Assembly: GCA_009602725.1 (NCBI GenBank)
Contig: WELB01000191.1
Location: 205,677-269,676 of the forward strand
DNA from: Spirogloea muscicola
Lineage: Eukaryota; Streptophyta; Zygnematophyceae; Spirogloeales; Spirogloeaceae
Reading direction: 5' to 3'
Length of the DNA: 64,000 bases
The translations under genes were made by a program, and so were the position numbers. Positions 31,001 through 44,100 of the stretch are shown here, one piece after another. Below the pieces are notes generated by a model that had not been told where the DNA came from, made no database searches, and was given only the letters and a program-made list of their open reading frames with translations. How positions within the stretch are numbered: position 1 is the first letter of the stretch; the number at the start of each line of letters is the position of its first letter.

Positions 31001-31985
31001 AGACACGTAACTATCTGGAGCATCTCCGGAGTCTCCTCCAAGGAGATGCTCGAGGCCAGGCTCGGCTCCTATCTGTTTCGTCTCTGGGAGCGTCTGAGTG
31101 GCTCCGCGCTTCTGCATGCAGGCTTGCGGATGGAAAATGCTTTGTTTTGCGATTCTATGCGCCGCCGTCTTGGCTTACCCTGTGCTTGGCAGGGGTGACC
31201 CAATGTGAATGTGGGCTTATTAATCATGATGCATTGCTCATGGGTGATCATATGCTCAGGTGTGCCAAAGGCAGTGAGCGCACGGGCTCCCACAACCTCC
31301 TACGGGATGCGATGTATGGCATTGTCAAGGAGGCGGGATATCAAGTGGCATTGGAGAGCACCGGGGTGATGCCCGTCCAACTCCGCAACGGGGTCCCTCG
31401 GACGAGGCGTGTCGATCTGGTTGGCGTCCCCCTGGGAGGTGGCAAGCGGCTCCTCATGGACGTCGTCCTCACCGACAGCTTCCGGAAGAAGGGCCCCATA
31501 ACTTCTGAGACCGGCTATGCCGTGAAGGTGGCCGAACAGAAGAAGTTGCAGAAGTACAAGGACCACCCGGATGGTTATACCTTTTACCCCCTGGCCATGG
31601 ACATCCACGTGTGTTACGGGGGTCGGTGGTCCTCGTTACTTTCGCTGCTGGCATCTCAAGCTGACCAGCGGCGCCGGGAACAGGGTGCAGCACTTCCTGG
31701 AGGCTCCGTGCCTTTGGGTCTTGTGTCCTGCTACCGCATGCGATTGTCCATGTCCCTCCAGCGCTCCCAAGCGCTTGCTTTGCACCGCCGCGCCGGTCGC
31801 GCCCTTGCAGCAGCCTCTGGCTTGCGCGGCGGGGTTGCTCTTCCTCCCCTCAGCTCATCTGACTTCCTACTGCTGACCCGGGGGTACTAAGAGCGCCCTG
31901 TCTGCCTAGCCGGTGGCTCCGTCAAGAACACCTGTATGCATCTGGCTGGCTTTCACAGCCGCTCTTTCAACATCAGCAGCCGCCT
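28020..31985 (+). mobile_element. Non-LTR retrotransposon (LINE) with restriction-like endonuclease, most complete copy
   Basis: Domains in order: an N-terminal zinc finger CQLCRRLCATKAGLSTHERAC-type (Cys-x2-Cys-x12-His-x3-Cys) at about 28815-28875; a linker at 28955-29700; a reverse transcriptase with VDVRNAFNSVDQQVI and the catalytic YADD at 30230-30241; a thumb GGLGCRPLVRL and AYLGCWAQV; a knuckle CECG...HMLRC at 31202-31262; a PD-(D/E)xK-type endonuclease RTRRVDLVG...LLMDVVLTD at about 31400-31475; and a conserved tail RMRLSMSLQRS, RRAGRALAAASG and DFLLLTRGY before the TAA at 31888-31890. The single-ORF layout with zinc finger and C-terminal restriction-like endonuclease places it near the R2/NeSL/CRE type rather than L1. 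The frame is interrupted at least four times (stops near 29173, 29737 and 30136 and a shift near 30930), so the copy is not functional as read. The 5' limit is uncertain. Confidence 0.85.
31960..31983 (+). repeat. TTTYAAYATCAGCAGC motif in the LINE 3' UTR
   Basis: Follows the hairpin-like GGCTGGCTTTCACAGCC (31943-31960) at the LINE 3' end. Sequence after about 31984 no longer matches the other copy of this tail at 27663, so this is close to the true 3' terminus. Confidence 0.65.
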
Positions 31986-32055
31986 CCGCTCTAGCGGCTG
32001 CTTAGCTGTCTTAGCAGTGCTGCGCTTTGCAGCTGCAGCTGCAGGCCCCCCCCCA

Positions 32056-32073
32056 NCGACGCTCTTCCGATCT
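32056..32073. other. N followed by Illumina adapter sequence (assembly artefact)
   Basis: Directly after the N at 32056, bases 32057-32073 read CGACGCTCTTCCGATCT. This is identical to the last 17 bases of the standard Illumina read 1 adapter. A run of C precedes the N. The sequence here is a false join; the distance and content between the LINE and the VPS13 start codon are not reliable. Confidence 0.93.
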
Positions 32074-32104
32074 GGGAGGCCGGCGGCGGCGGCCGCACGC
32101 AGCC

Positions 32105-35100
32105 ATGTTCGAGGCGCATGTGAGCGTGCCCCCCCGCCGCCCCGGCTGCACAGCCGGGCCGTCGGGCACCGGCCGCAGCCCCGCACTCACGACCGTGCCG
32201 TTTGCATAACTGGGGCTCCCGCCGCGGGCCGCAGGTCCTGTACCTGCTGCGCCGCTACTTGGGGGAGTATGTCCGCGGCCTGTCAGCTGAGGCCCTCAGG
32301 ATCAGCGTCTGGAAAGGCGAGCGACGGCCTTGCGCTCGCCCTCCGGCTTCGCACTGCATGAATCTGCGCTGCCACAGCTGCCCGCACGCCTCCCGCCTTG
32401 CTCGGCCCCTCTCTGCGACCCGCCTGGGCCGGGCATGAGACTGGGCATGGCAGAAGAGACTGCGGCTGGACTCGTGCATTGACGTGGCAGCTGCCTGGAC
32501 AGCGCTGTTGGAGGTGAGGCTCTATCTGTAGGTCCAGCGGACCAATTGTGCCTCCTGACTGTGCGGTGGGTGTGGGGGAGCGTGGTACAGGGGACGTGGT
32601 CCTCAACAACCTGCAGCTCAAGGCGGAGGCCCTCAACTCGCTGCAGCTCCCGATCACCGTCAAGGCCGGCTTCCTGGGCTCAGTCCGCCTCAAGGTCTGC
32701 CCACTGCATCTTCTCACCGAGCAGCCAGAGGGGAAGGCTGCGGCTCGCGGTCAACGCAGTTGGGGCGGTCGAGGACGCAGATTGAGCGTGCTCCTACTGG
32801 TCTGGGCCCTTGGCCCATTCGTAGGTGCCCTGGAACCGCCTCGGGCAGGACCCTGTCATTGTGCTCCTCGACCGCATCTTCATCCTCGCGGAGCCAGTCT
32901 CCGATGACTTCGCCTACCAAGTGAGTGCGATCGAAGCATAGGGTTGAGGGAGTCACTGTGGTGCCGACTGTAAGAGAGGCCCAGCCAGGGCCACTTGAAC
33001 TTAGGAATCTGAGCTCTTGTCTCATAGCAGGTAGCTCTTTCCAGTTGCTCCACTATTCTCTCTCCCCTGAATTGCTTCTTCCAATACTACACTCCTCTCC
33101 ACGCCACTCTCCGTGGGGCCCCTCCATGCTGGAATACCCTCGTAAAGGTCATCTTTCCTGATGTGGTTATCCTCTGCACAAGCTCCCTTTCTGAAACAGA
33201 ATCTAAGAGACGTTCTGAGAGTCTGCCGGCAGCACAAGAACGTGCTGTCGCTTCCTGCTCTATCTGTGCTCGCTGTTGGCCATCAATGCCTGCCCTTGAC
33301 TATAGCTCTGGCTTGGCCTGTGCGCTCGTGCACAGGGCCAGACCCAGGAGCAGCAATTGGAGGCCAAACGGAGGAGGCTAGAGGTTTGCGCTTGCCTCCA
33401 ATCATTAGGCTATCTGTCTTGTCAACCTTCTGGCAGCAGCTGGTACCATTCCGCCGTGCCGTTTCGTCACCACAGAGAAACCCTCCTCCCTTGACCGGGG
33501 TGCCTTGGTGGCATTCAGGAATCGGAGATTGCACTTTTGAAAGCCAAGGATAAGAGTAGCAACCCAGCTGACCAGGTATATCCGCAATTGCTCCTGACCA
33601 TCTTACTCTTGATTGTGAAATCAGTACAAGGAGAAGAGGTCCCAAGAGAAAGAAGGTCATTAGCCCACTCGGGTTTCCCTCTGCTCTTTTGTGCATACTT
33701 GCTGCTCCTTGACCAGGGCTAGTGGTGTTGGCAGGCTCCGGAAACCAGCTCCTGGCTTGGTTCACTGATCGCTACCGTGGTGGGCAATCTCAAAATATCC
33801 ATCACCAATGTCCACATCCGCTATGAGGACACACTCAGGTCCTACTGCTCATCGCAGCGTCATTGCTTACCTGCAACACACCGCTGTACACAGAATATGT
33901 GGCCTTGTCATGCAGATGGTTTGCTGCCTGTGAGCAATTGCTGAAGAAGTTAGAGGTTGTTAATGGGCTGCAGCAATGTGAGCCGCCCATTCTGCATGGG
34001 GTTCATGCTGGCGAAGCTGGCAGCCGTCACCGTCGATGACGATGGCCACGAAACCTTCGCAACGAGCAGCGCTCTTGAGCGCCTCCGAAAGGTAAGCTGA
34101 GCATGTTCAGACAGCCTCCTGCAGGCTGGCTTCAAGCAGCTCTCACAGCACCCTTGTGCAGCTTCCATTCGCCTCTTTGGCAGCAGCTGAAGAAGGATGA
34201 CTGGTACTAATCTGTCTACGAGTCTTTCCACAGGCTGTACAATTGGAGAGGTTGGCCGTGTATCATGACACAGATTGCAAGCCCTGGCAAGTCGAGAAAA
34301 GCTGGGATGCCATGTCTCCTTCTGAGTGGAGTGAGGTTAGTTACACCCTCGTCTGTGCAATCCCAACTTTCTCTGAGTGAACCCTGCAAGACGCCCAACC
34401 AAGCAGAGCAGCGCACTGACATCCAAGTGCCTGCAGATGTTTGAGCCAGGTATCAAGGACGATGTCCCAGACAGTGATACGCTTGATGATGCAAGAGACA
34501 ACAATATGCAAAAGACACAGCCAAGGCAGTACCTGCTGCATCCTGTGCATGCCAGCATGCGCTACTTGCGATTGGGCAAGAACGAGAAGCGAGAGCCAGA
34601 TGTGCCCCTCCAGACCGCCTCCCTCGACCTTGATGACGTCACGCTGGCAATCTCAGAGGTACTTCTCTTGCTTGACACAAGGCAGTAGTCACAGGCAACA
34701 GTCTAGGGGCCTTCAAGTTGGCAGGTCTGATTGTCGAGCCCATAACTTTGATAAAGGAGAGGCACAAGCAGCTGAGTAGTGCACCGAAACAACACCTCGG
34801 AGAGCTTGATTCAGCCGGGATGCAGAAGTTTTGGACCGACATGTAACCACCATTGTTTTGCAACATTGGACTTGCACTTGGGCTGCTAATTACTGAGCCT
34901 CTGCACTTTAGATCACTGCTGACAAGTCACTCTTTCACTCCTTCCTGGTCTTTATAGTCACCTACATTACAGTGTCCGCTGATCAATTGAGACGAGCAAG
35001 TCGTGGCAAGGCTTGACTGATGAGAGTTTCGGCGCTTGTTTTGACAACAACAGAGTCAGTACTGCGATGGCATTAAGCTCGCAGCCCGCTTCTCTGTGTA

Positions 35101-38100
35101 TCGCACACGCCTTGAATTTGCCCAACTCCGCCCTGCAGCCCGTGTAAGTGCAAGTCCTGCTGCTTGGTGGCAGTTCGCCAGCAACGCCGTGCTACAACAA
35201 CAACAACGGCTTCGGTATGCTGGACAAGCTTCTGTATAAGAGACGCGCTTTCAGAAACCCAGTGTGCAGATTGTGTGCACCAGTGGATGTAATTGTCAGC
35301 AGTCTGCTCATTTGGCTACGTACATGCTCTGCCCTTTGCATCACCTCTTCTGAGGTACTTGTCAGCGGGTAATTGAGAAATATGCGTGTTGTGAATCGTG
35401 AACCTCTTTGCATGTATTGCTTCTTATCAAGTACTTGAATTTGTTGACCAGGCATCGGATGTCCTGGCCTGCTATTTTTAGCATGTGCTCAAAGAGGCGC
35501 TCATACGTGGAGCTTTACATTGCATGCCTGAAGCAAGGCCCAAAGGCCGACACAAGTGCCATCCAGAACCTCGAAGCAGAGCTTGACCCAGAAGTCATTC
35601 TGCTTTGGAGGTCAGTAGCTCTGCCCTTGGACTGCTGTGGCAGCCCTCAGGGGTGCGCTTATTTCGAAATCGAAATGCTGAGCAGCAACCTTTGCAATTG
35701 TGGCCAACACAAGATCTGTAGAATCTTCCAGAGCCTGGAGGTTGTCCCATGCTCTTATATTGCGCATGCAACTGCAACCCCCTCCAGGATGCTGGCCCAT
35801 GCACATGTCGAGCGAGCAAAGTCCAGGGAGTCAGCTGCTGAGCGGGAACGCTTGAGGAAAAGTGCGTGGTGGTCCTTTGGCTGGTACGACTACGCCTGAC
35901 TCCTCAAAATACCCTTTGTCTTGGCAGCAGAACAGGATTGGTTCGCTTTGCAGTCTTAGCTCACAGAATATCATTGCTGATTGGTCGTTGGAATCCAATC
36001 TGGTCACTTGTGGGCAGGGGTACTGGCCAGCAGCAGCAACAGCAGCAGCATATGGAGGACGAGGCGCCTGGTAACCTAAGCCAGGAGGAGTGGAGCAAGA
36101 TCAACGAGCTGATGAGCTACACGCCCGATGAAGTTGCGGCTGGGGGCCCCACCAAAGAGGAAGCCCCAAACATGCAGCAAGTTGCTGTGGACATCACGAT
36201 GCAGCGCAATACTGCACAGATCTTGGATTGCAACGGGGCGGACATTCTGAACGGCTCCTTTGTGTCTCTCAATCTGGCTTTGATTCTCTATCCGAAGACC
36301 GTGCATGCAAAAGTCACTCTTCAGTCCTATGATTTATCCTCTCCGGAGGGGACTTTAATTCAGGTGGACCGGTCTTGCTCCCGTGCTTTTTGTACGCTTG
36401 TCCTATTTATGTATGAAGTGTGCCTCAATGTGAGTACTGGTTGGGGCAAGATGTACTTACTGTGTCACAGTGGAAGAGCATGTGAGGGGTACACCAATTT
36501 AAGGATAACCCTGTTGCAACAAAGTGCGTTTCTGACTTGACAGAGGGAACCTTAAAGATGCTACGGCATTGCTCACCGCTTTAGAACGAGGCTTGATGTC
36601 ATCCCTTGGCGTTTTCTACTGCAGAGTGTACATAGAGCAGGGCGCGAAGCTGCACTGGCCGCAACTTTTGTACAACATCCGCTTGGTCAGCAGCTTGATT
36701 GGATGCTCACGGCAACCATGTCCCCTTGTCATGTCAATGTAGGCAACTTTGTCCCTCAAGCTTGACTTCCACAGCAGGTCATAGCACAGGACCCCTCCTC
36801 GTCTTGCCTTTCTGTATTCACATTCGCTCTACCTGTAAGACTTGGACTTGTTACTCACGAAGCACCATTTGCTTGTTGGCCCAAGATTTGGAGAAGTAGC
36901 GCAGATAGATTCTTCAAGTTCTTGAAGAGCGGCCAAGAGGCCAGCCCCAGCCTCGTCCTTGAGACAGCTGCTGCTGTACAGGTAAAGGACATCCCATTCA
37001 TGTAAAGAGAGTGAAAGAGCAGCGCAATACGCGTAGATCCTAGTGGGATGATACCTCAAAGTCTGGTCTGGGCAGCATATGGTCTGGGAAGGAAGCATCA
37101 CACTGGGTGCCATGCATGAAGACCAATGCTGCAGGGTTGCAGGGCACAACAACTGACATTGGCATCTTGATGAGGCGAGCAGAGTCAATTGGAGGCAGTC
37201 CGTAAGCAGGCGCAAGAGCAGCTGCAGTTGGTCCTCCAAGAACGCAGCCGGTTGGTACAGTATAGCACCCCGCTCTGACTGCCCATGCTGCAACCGTTCA
37301 GCAGATTTGTGGCAGTGCATCGTGTGCTGCCAACTGACTAGTTCGTTCAGTATTGTGTAGGTTTTCTTTGGACTTGGACCTGGATGCCCCCAAGGTCACG
37401 ATCCCAGTTTTGGAAGCAGGGGGCGACAGATGCAGTACACAGCTCTTGGTTGACCTCGGTCATTTTCGGCTACAGACAGAACCGGTACTGCAGTATGTGC
37501 TGTCATTCTCTGCTTAGATTTGTTGAACGAGTTTTGCAGGGACACTGAAGAGATCAAGCTGCACCTGTGCAGGAAGGGAGTGGCCAGGATGAAGACGGCA
37601 ACAGCCGGCTGTACATGCGACTCCGGTTGGAAGGCAGCGACATATCTGCTTTTCTTGCTGATGGTGCTTATGATTGGGTCAACCCTCCTGAATTGGCGGG
37701 GATGCAAGTTGCGGCTAAAGGTGCAAGCACCGAGGACGGCAACAGTATCACAGGCCGGACGACGCCAATCATACTTCCTGTTTTAGATCGCTGCTCCATG
37801 TCCGTTGCATTACATCAGGTAAATGAAAGGGAGCTGATGATGATGATGATGTCTTCCACTCTGTTTGTGCTGTTGAAGTACCTGCCTGCTTCTGTGCACA
37901 GTTGAGAGGGCTTGCTGATGCCTGACTGCAAGTGTGCAGATCCTGGTTGAGCACGCATCGCTGCCGGCCACTCGAGTGGGCATGCGGGTGCCCCAGCTTG
38001 GCTTCCACTTTTCGCCTGCACGCTACCGAAGGCTGATGGCCGTAGTGTCCGCTCTGAGCTCGGCGGCAGATCCAGAGAGCTCGACCTCCTCTTCCATGAT

Positions 38101-41100
38101 GGAGCACCCTCAGCAGGATGCTGCATGGAAGCAGAAAGCAGACCTGTCGAGCGATCTATCTGTGCTGACTTGGACGGTGAGTGCCTTCTTAAGCCAGAGC
38201 ACTCTGAGGGGGAATGGCTGCCGTTGCTGTAAAAACTGTTCATTGGTCCCACTAGCCCCTCACAAGTCACTGCTGACTTGTCTGCTTGTGTATGCATCTG
38301 GTACATCCTGGTATGTTGTTTGGCCATAAAGGATGCACATGTAGCAACAGCAGGGATGTGATTACCCTGCACATTCAGATACTTTCCCTCCCGCATGATC
38401 TGCAGGGCCTAGGTAACAAGGTGGCCGAGTGGCAACCTCGATGGTGTGTACTAGCAAGTATCTACTTCTATGTTCTGGAACACGAACCTTCTTCGACATA
38501 CTTGCAGTATGTCAGGTAAGTGTTGTGTACATTGCCAACAGAACCACACTGCCCCAAAGCATCCTCATTTATCATGGCAGGTCTTAGATCTACCACCCAC
38601 CCTATGTGATTGCTATGCCCCTGAGTCCAAGAAGAAGAGCAGGAGAGCAGAGCTAGTAGTCATTTGACTGAGCTGTCCTGTGCACAGCTTGGTCGGCAAG
38701 CAAATCGTCGAAGTCCCACCAGAGTTTATTGGCGGTTCGCAGCATGTGCTGGCCATCACAGCACGAGGATCCGACGTCTCCAAGGTTATCATGACTAAGA
38801 TTTGCGTGAAACCACTTGAAGAAGCATGAGTAGTTGGATGCAGCAAGCACAGGTCACACACGGCGGCTATGACCAAGTGTAAGCAGCAGTAGGAAGAGCC
38901 TACTTGACTGCTTAACTGGGACTGTGCAGATCCATGAATCAAGACAAGCAGTAATCTTGCAAGCCAAGGACAAGGATGTCAAGGACACCTGGTTGGACCA
39001 GCTGACAAACGCCGTCTACCGGACCTCTGTACTTTTCGTGTGCCACATGTTTTGGTATTGACTTGTTCACATGTTGTTAGGTCTTGGAGATGATCAGGAG
39101 TCAGGTGTTGAGGTCCCGAGTGTCAGCATATTGGTTGAGCTTATACTCCAAGTCCTCTGAGCTTCTCCATTTGATTGAGGCTTGACGCTTGTCTGACCTC
39201 GTTCTGAAATGTCCTGCAGGCACGTGCCGCTGTAGCAGGCCTCGGAGACGATCAAGAAGCAGAAAGTCCAGGAGGCGCAGATACACGCGTGGAAGAAAGT
39301 GGTGCGCAAGCAGGTCAAGCAGATGCTGGCAGTCAGCAACAGCTTTTTGTGATTGGAGTCCTGGATGAGCTCAAGCTTTCGCTCAGTACAAAGGTGAGCA
39401 TTTGTCCCGGAGTAAGTGCATACCTCGTTTTTCATATTTTACAAGGCACTTGCAGTGGAGTTCATTGCCAGTCCCAGGAGGATTCAGGCCATCTCACAAT
39501 GCCACACGCTGTGCTAGTCCGTTCCTGGTGGCATTGACAATTGGTCAGGATGTCTAAGCATGCCGAGAAGTCTGCTTTACCCAAGTTGCATTGGGCATCC
39601 ATTATACAAAGGCTGCTTCAACATGATGACCATTTCCCTTTCTGTGCACCATAAGAGTTCATTCTCAACAGTCGAAGTAGTGGTACCTGCTCCTATCCTG
39701 GCTTGCAGAAACAGACTGCAAAGGATCACGAAGATGCCAAGGACCTTGAAGAGGTAGCTCTTCTCGAGTTGCGAGCAAGCACAGCAAAGGTTCATCCACC
39801 CCTCAAAGCACCCTGCGATGCGAAAATTGTGTTATCGTGCATTGCCAGCAAAACGGATGTCTGCACCTGCAAGGAGGTGGATGAGTCTGAACGGGAGCTG
39901 GGGTGGGGTAGGTGGAGTTTGAGCAACGGCTCTATGATCTCTCTCTGGCGGTGGCACTCAGGGCTCTTCAAATTGAGGACTTGCTTTCTGGATCCATTGC
40001 TCCTTCTTGCCGACACATGGTTCGGTCTGCTTCTCTGTCGGAGCAGTCAGCAGCGGCCTCTCCTGACGATCTTGACGGTGGAGCAAGGCATCCGGTCCCT
40101 GTAGCTGATGATGCGGAGGAGATAGATGACGATGACAGCTTCGCAGATGCCGTGGAAGAGCTTCCAGGATCACCGGACTCCATATCAGCTACCCCAAAGA
40201 GACGAGTGCAGCCTAGACAGGGCGTAGAACCCAAGGAGCAGCAGGTCATGGTTGCTCTTGATGCACCTTCGTTTGAGGGCGCGGGAGGGCTACTTCACTT
40301 AGCAAATGCACCCTCCAAATCCAGCAACTTTGTGATCATGCAGCTTAGTATGCTAGGGTCCAAGTCTCCAGACTATGACAACACAGACATGCAGATGTTT
40401 ATCCGCATGACCACCTTGGAGCTCAACTGCAACCGACCTACTCTTGTCGCACTCATGGAATTTGGAGCTCATCTCACCCTAGACAATATTGCACAAGACG
40501 TGAATGAGCCTGGCCGAGCAGAGGCAGCCACAGTAGAAGAGCCAGAGGCAGGTCAGGTGGCAGCACCAGACACCAAGAATGTTGTGGCTGGGCTCCTAGG
40601 CAGGGGCAAGACCCGTACTACGTTCCGCCTGCTCATGGATATGGAGAGTGCACATGTAGCACTCAATTTGGAAGATGGCTCTCAGCTGGCAACCTTGGCT
40701 GAAGAGAACCTTCACCTTGACATCCGGGTCTGTGAAATCTCTTTCTCTGTCTTGATTGAGGCACCTGTCCTTTTACGGCAGAATGTACTCCTGGACATGA
40801 CTTCCATGCTTGTGGCACGCTTCATTTGTTCTATGCTTTTGATCCTCTGCAGCTTCGAAGTCTTTGCACAAGTTTCAGCTGTTACAGCTTCGTGGCTCCC
40901 TCAGAGGTCACATTTTCAAGGTCCGCATGGTTGTTACTTTGCAGCTCCACCCCATGTCGATGGCTGTCAATGTGGGACTTGGAAATCTGCGCATATGCGA
41001 CTCACGGCTGGGCAGTGATCACCAGTGGGGATACATGTGCAACATTCGCGACCCAAATTCATCGTCACTTGTCTCGGTATGTGTGTCACCCTTTGGGATG

Positions 41101-44100
41101 AACTCGCATGAGGGTTTCAACATGTGATTGTGTGAGGTAACCTGCAGTTTGAAGACAGGCATGTCATCAATCAGTCAGCCACAGCAACTTACCCTCGAAT
41201 TCTACTGATTGGTGGAAGTTGCTCCGCAAATTGCTCCACATCAAGTTGCTCCACGACTTTGCATAAATGTCAAGCTTGTCCGCTGTTTCTGCTGGTGGTC
41301 TTGCCAGATCGAGTTTCTGAGCTTTAGCAAGGACGATGACGATTACAAGGGCTCTGAATACAGTCTAAGTGGAAGACTATCAGCTGTCCGCATTATCTTT
41401 CTGTACCGCTTCATTCAGGAGGTTACCAGCATCCCTTACTCTGTCCATTGATATTGACAAGCTCCCAGTATTCAACATGCAATCCTTTCAATAAGCCCTT
41501 GTGCTAGCTGCTCCTCAATTGCCAACCAGTTTTGCTGGACGAATCGTTTGTGCAGTTGGCAACATACTTTTCTGCCTTGGCAACGCCCACAGCTGGCCAG
41601 GTTGTGTCTGTCTTGGATCCAGTGGGTGGCTTTGAGCGACTCATTCAACAGTCAGACATGGCTGGCCAACCTGGCTTGTCGCTGGACTTCAAGCTTGACA
41701 GCCCGCTCATTGTCATGCCCCGAGATTCAAACGCACATGAGTGAGTTGCAATGTACAGCACCCTGCCTTGCTTTTATTCTTGAGTTTGTCCCACTGCTTG
41801 TTGTCCTAGCTACAGGCTGAGGCCTCACAATCATATGGCATGTTATAGTCTTCTTGCCGTTCACCTGTGGCACTTATTTGCTGCGCAGAGTGTATTTATT
41901 CTAGAACTTCTTGGGCTATCACTGCATGCTTTGTGCATGCTTCAAGTGTATGCTTCACCCTAGTGTGCTTTCCTTCTGTGAGCAGCTACATCCAGCTTAA
42001 CGTGGGTACCATGAAAGTCTCCAATGCTGTGAGCTGGCGTGGTGGAAATAGCGAGGATCCAACATCAGTCCATCTTGACACAATCTACATTTATGTAAGC
42101 TTTGGGTTGTGTCTATCGACCTCCTGTCTGACAGAAAATGGCATTGCCGTGTGAGGCTTGCTGAAGCATGCTACCTCAGGCCAGTTGCTGTACGCTGAGC
42201 ACAAGCCAGGAGTTTTAAATCATGGCATCCGTATACATAAGCGTATACATAAGCTTGCAGCTCAATGCAGATGACTGTTTTGTAACGTGCTCCTCGCCTG
42301 CTCCTGATGGCCCAGAATCAAGATCTGAACCTGTTGGTGGGAGTGAATGGCAAGGAGAGCAAGCCCATGATGCAGAATGTGGCTGCACTTTCAGTAACTG
42401 TGCGCCGGCCGCTGAGAGATTTATTCAAACGGGTGCCATCCCTTGATGTGGATATTCAGGTCCTGCCCTTTGGGACCTCTTCCACGCTGTTATAATTTCT
42501 GCTTAGGTTCTGCCTCTCACTGACTGCCTCCCTTTCAGTTGCTATTGCTGTGTGCTGCAAGCCAGTGGTGGCTGCTCCCTCATGAGGAGATTATTTGCAT
42601 GTGCGCAGGTGAAGAGCCTTGGTCTGGTGATGTCAGAAAGAGAGTACGGCATTGTGACCTCTTGCGCAGGTGCCAATATGAGTGAGACTCCCAACTTGCC
42701 GGACGACTTTCGTGCAGACTGGCAACTGCCACTCAGCGAAAACAAGAGCAGACCTGCTCCGGCAAGCAGCGCTCAGAAAGCAGCAAGCCAAGTTGCGGTT
42801 CCTGACACGGCCAGTCCTGCAACAAGCATGCGGGTGGTGGTGAATGTGATGCAAGCAGACTTGGAGCTGTACCTGGACATTGAGCGAGAGGCTTCGCTAG
42901 CACGTATGCAGGTCAAGGGCCTCTGGGTAGAGTACCGAACAACATCGGCTGGAGAGATGGGGGTCCTTCTGACGATCCCAACCCTCAGCGTTGAAGATAT
43001 GCGAGCAGGCACCAAGCCAGAAATGCGCCTCATGATGGGTTCCATAACGGATACTGACCGCTGGCCAGGTGCGGCTGCCCTGAAGCAAAGCCGGGAAGAG
43101 GGCAATGCAGAATTGTGCTGTCCCCTGACAATGGTTGTGATGGATGTGCGCTTCAAGCCCACCTCCCAGGCAGTGGTGATACGCATCCAGCGACCTCGAG
43201 TGCTAGTTGTCCTAGACTTCCTGCTTGCAGTTGGAGAATTCTTTGTGCCTTCTCTTGGATTGGTTGGCGGCGGCCGCGGCGGCAGCAGCACATCAGATCC
43301 TTTGAGTGGGCCAGTTGGGCACATCCAGCTCACAGGAGCCAGTCACAAGCAGCACAAGGAGATTGAGTGGCTCTCGCCAGACCGGCAGTTTGTTGCAGAT
43401 GCACCCGATGTGGACAACTATGAATACGATGGCCAAAAGAATACGCTTGAGCTGCTGGAGCATTCTGATGGACCCGTCCTTTCCTCTGCTCCAAGCTCGC
43501 CCTTGATTGTCGTGGGCCATGGCAAGACGTTGCGGTTCAGAAACATCCGCATTCTGGTCATGCCTTTCCCCATCTATGTCTCATGCCCCAATGTAGCTTA
43601 TAGGCACAGGAGAGGGAGGCAGCTACCCAATTGTGGCACTGTGATATTAAGCAGCAGCCTCCTGTACTATTGCTGCAGGGTGGAGCACATCTGTGGGCCT
43701 GTGTGAAGCTTGGAAGCAACAGTCGATACATGGCGCTCAGGGAAGATAATGTGGAGCTGTTGGAAACTGCAAGCACACACCCTGATGGTGCAGAGATCGA
43801 CTCTCCACTCGCTGTCAACAAGCAGGGCACAGAAGCTTCAGCTTCAAGCATCACCTCCACCGAGCCGTCATCTGCAAAAAGCACAGATCAGGAGTCTGCC
43901 AACTTTGTCTTTGATCTGCAGGTGCTTTTGTCATGTGCCCTCTACTTCTAACATACAATGAGAGCCCATATTTGTGGTTGACATGCTAATGTTGTATGTG
44001 GCCCCCAGCGCAAATGAGTCGCAGCAGGTTTCACCACGTGGCTTCACATACTGGCCTTGTCTCTACTGCTTGCAAGTATTGCTTAGTGCTTTCGTTACTT

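Noticed and set aside
42222-42260. Duplicated cgtatacataag string as a possible regulatory repeat
   Set aside because: It is a 12-base tandem duplication within a VPS13 intron with no further support.
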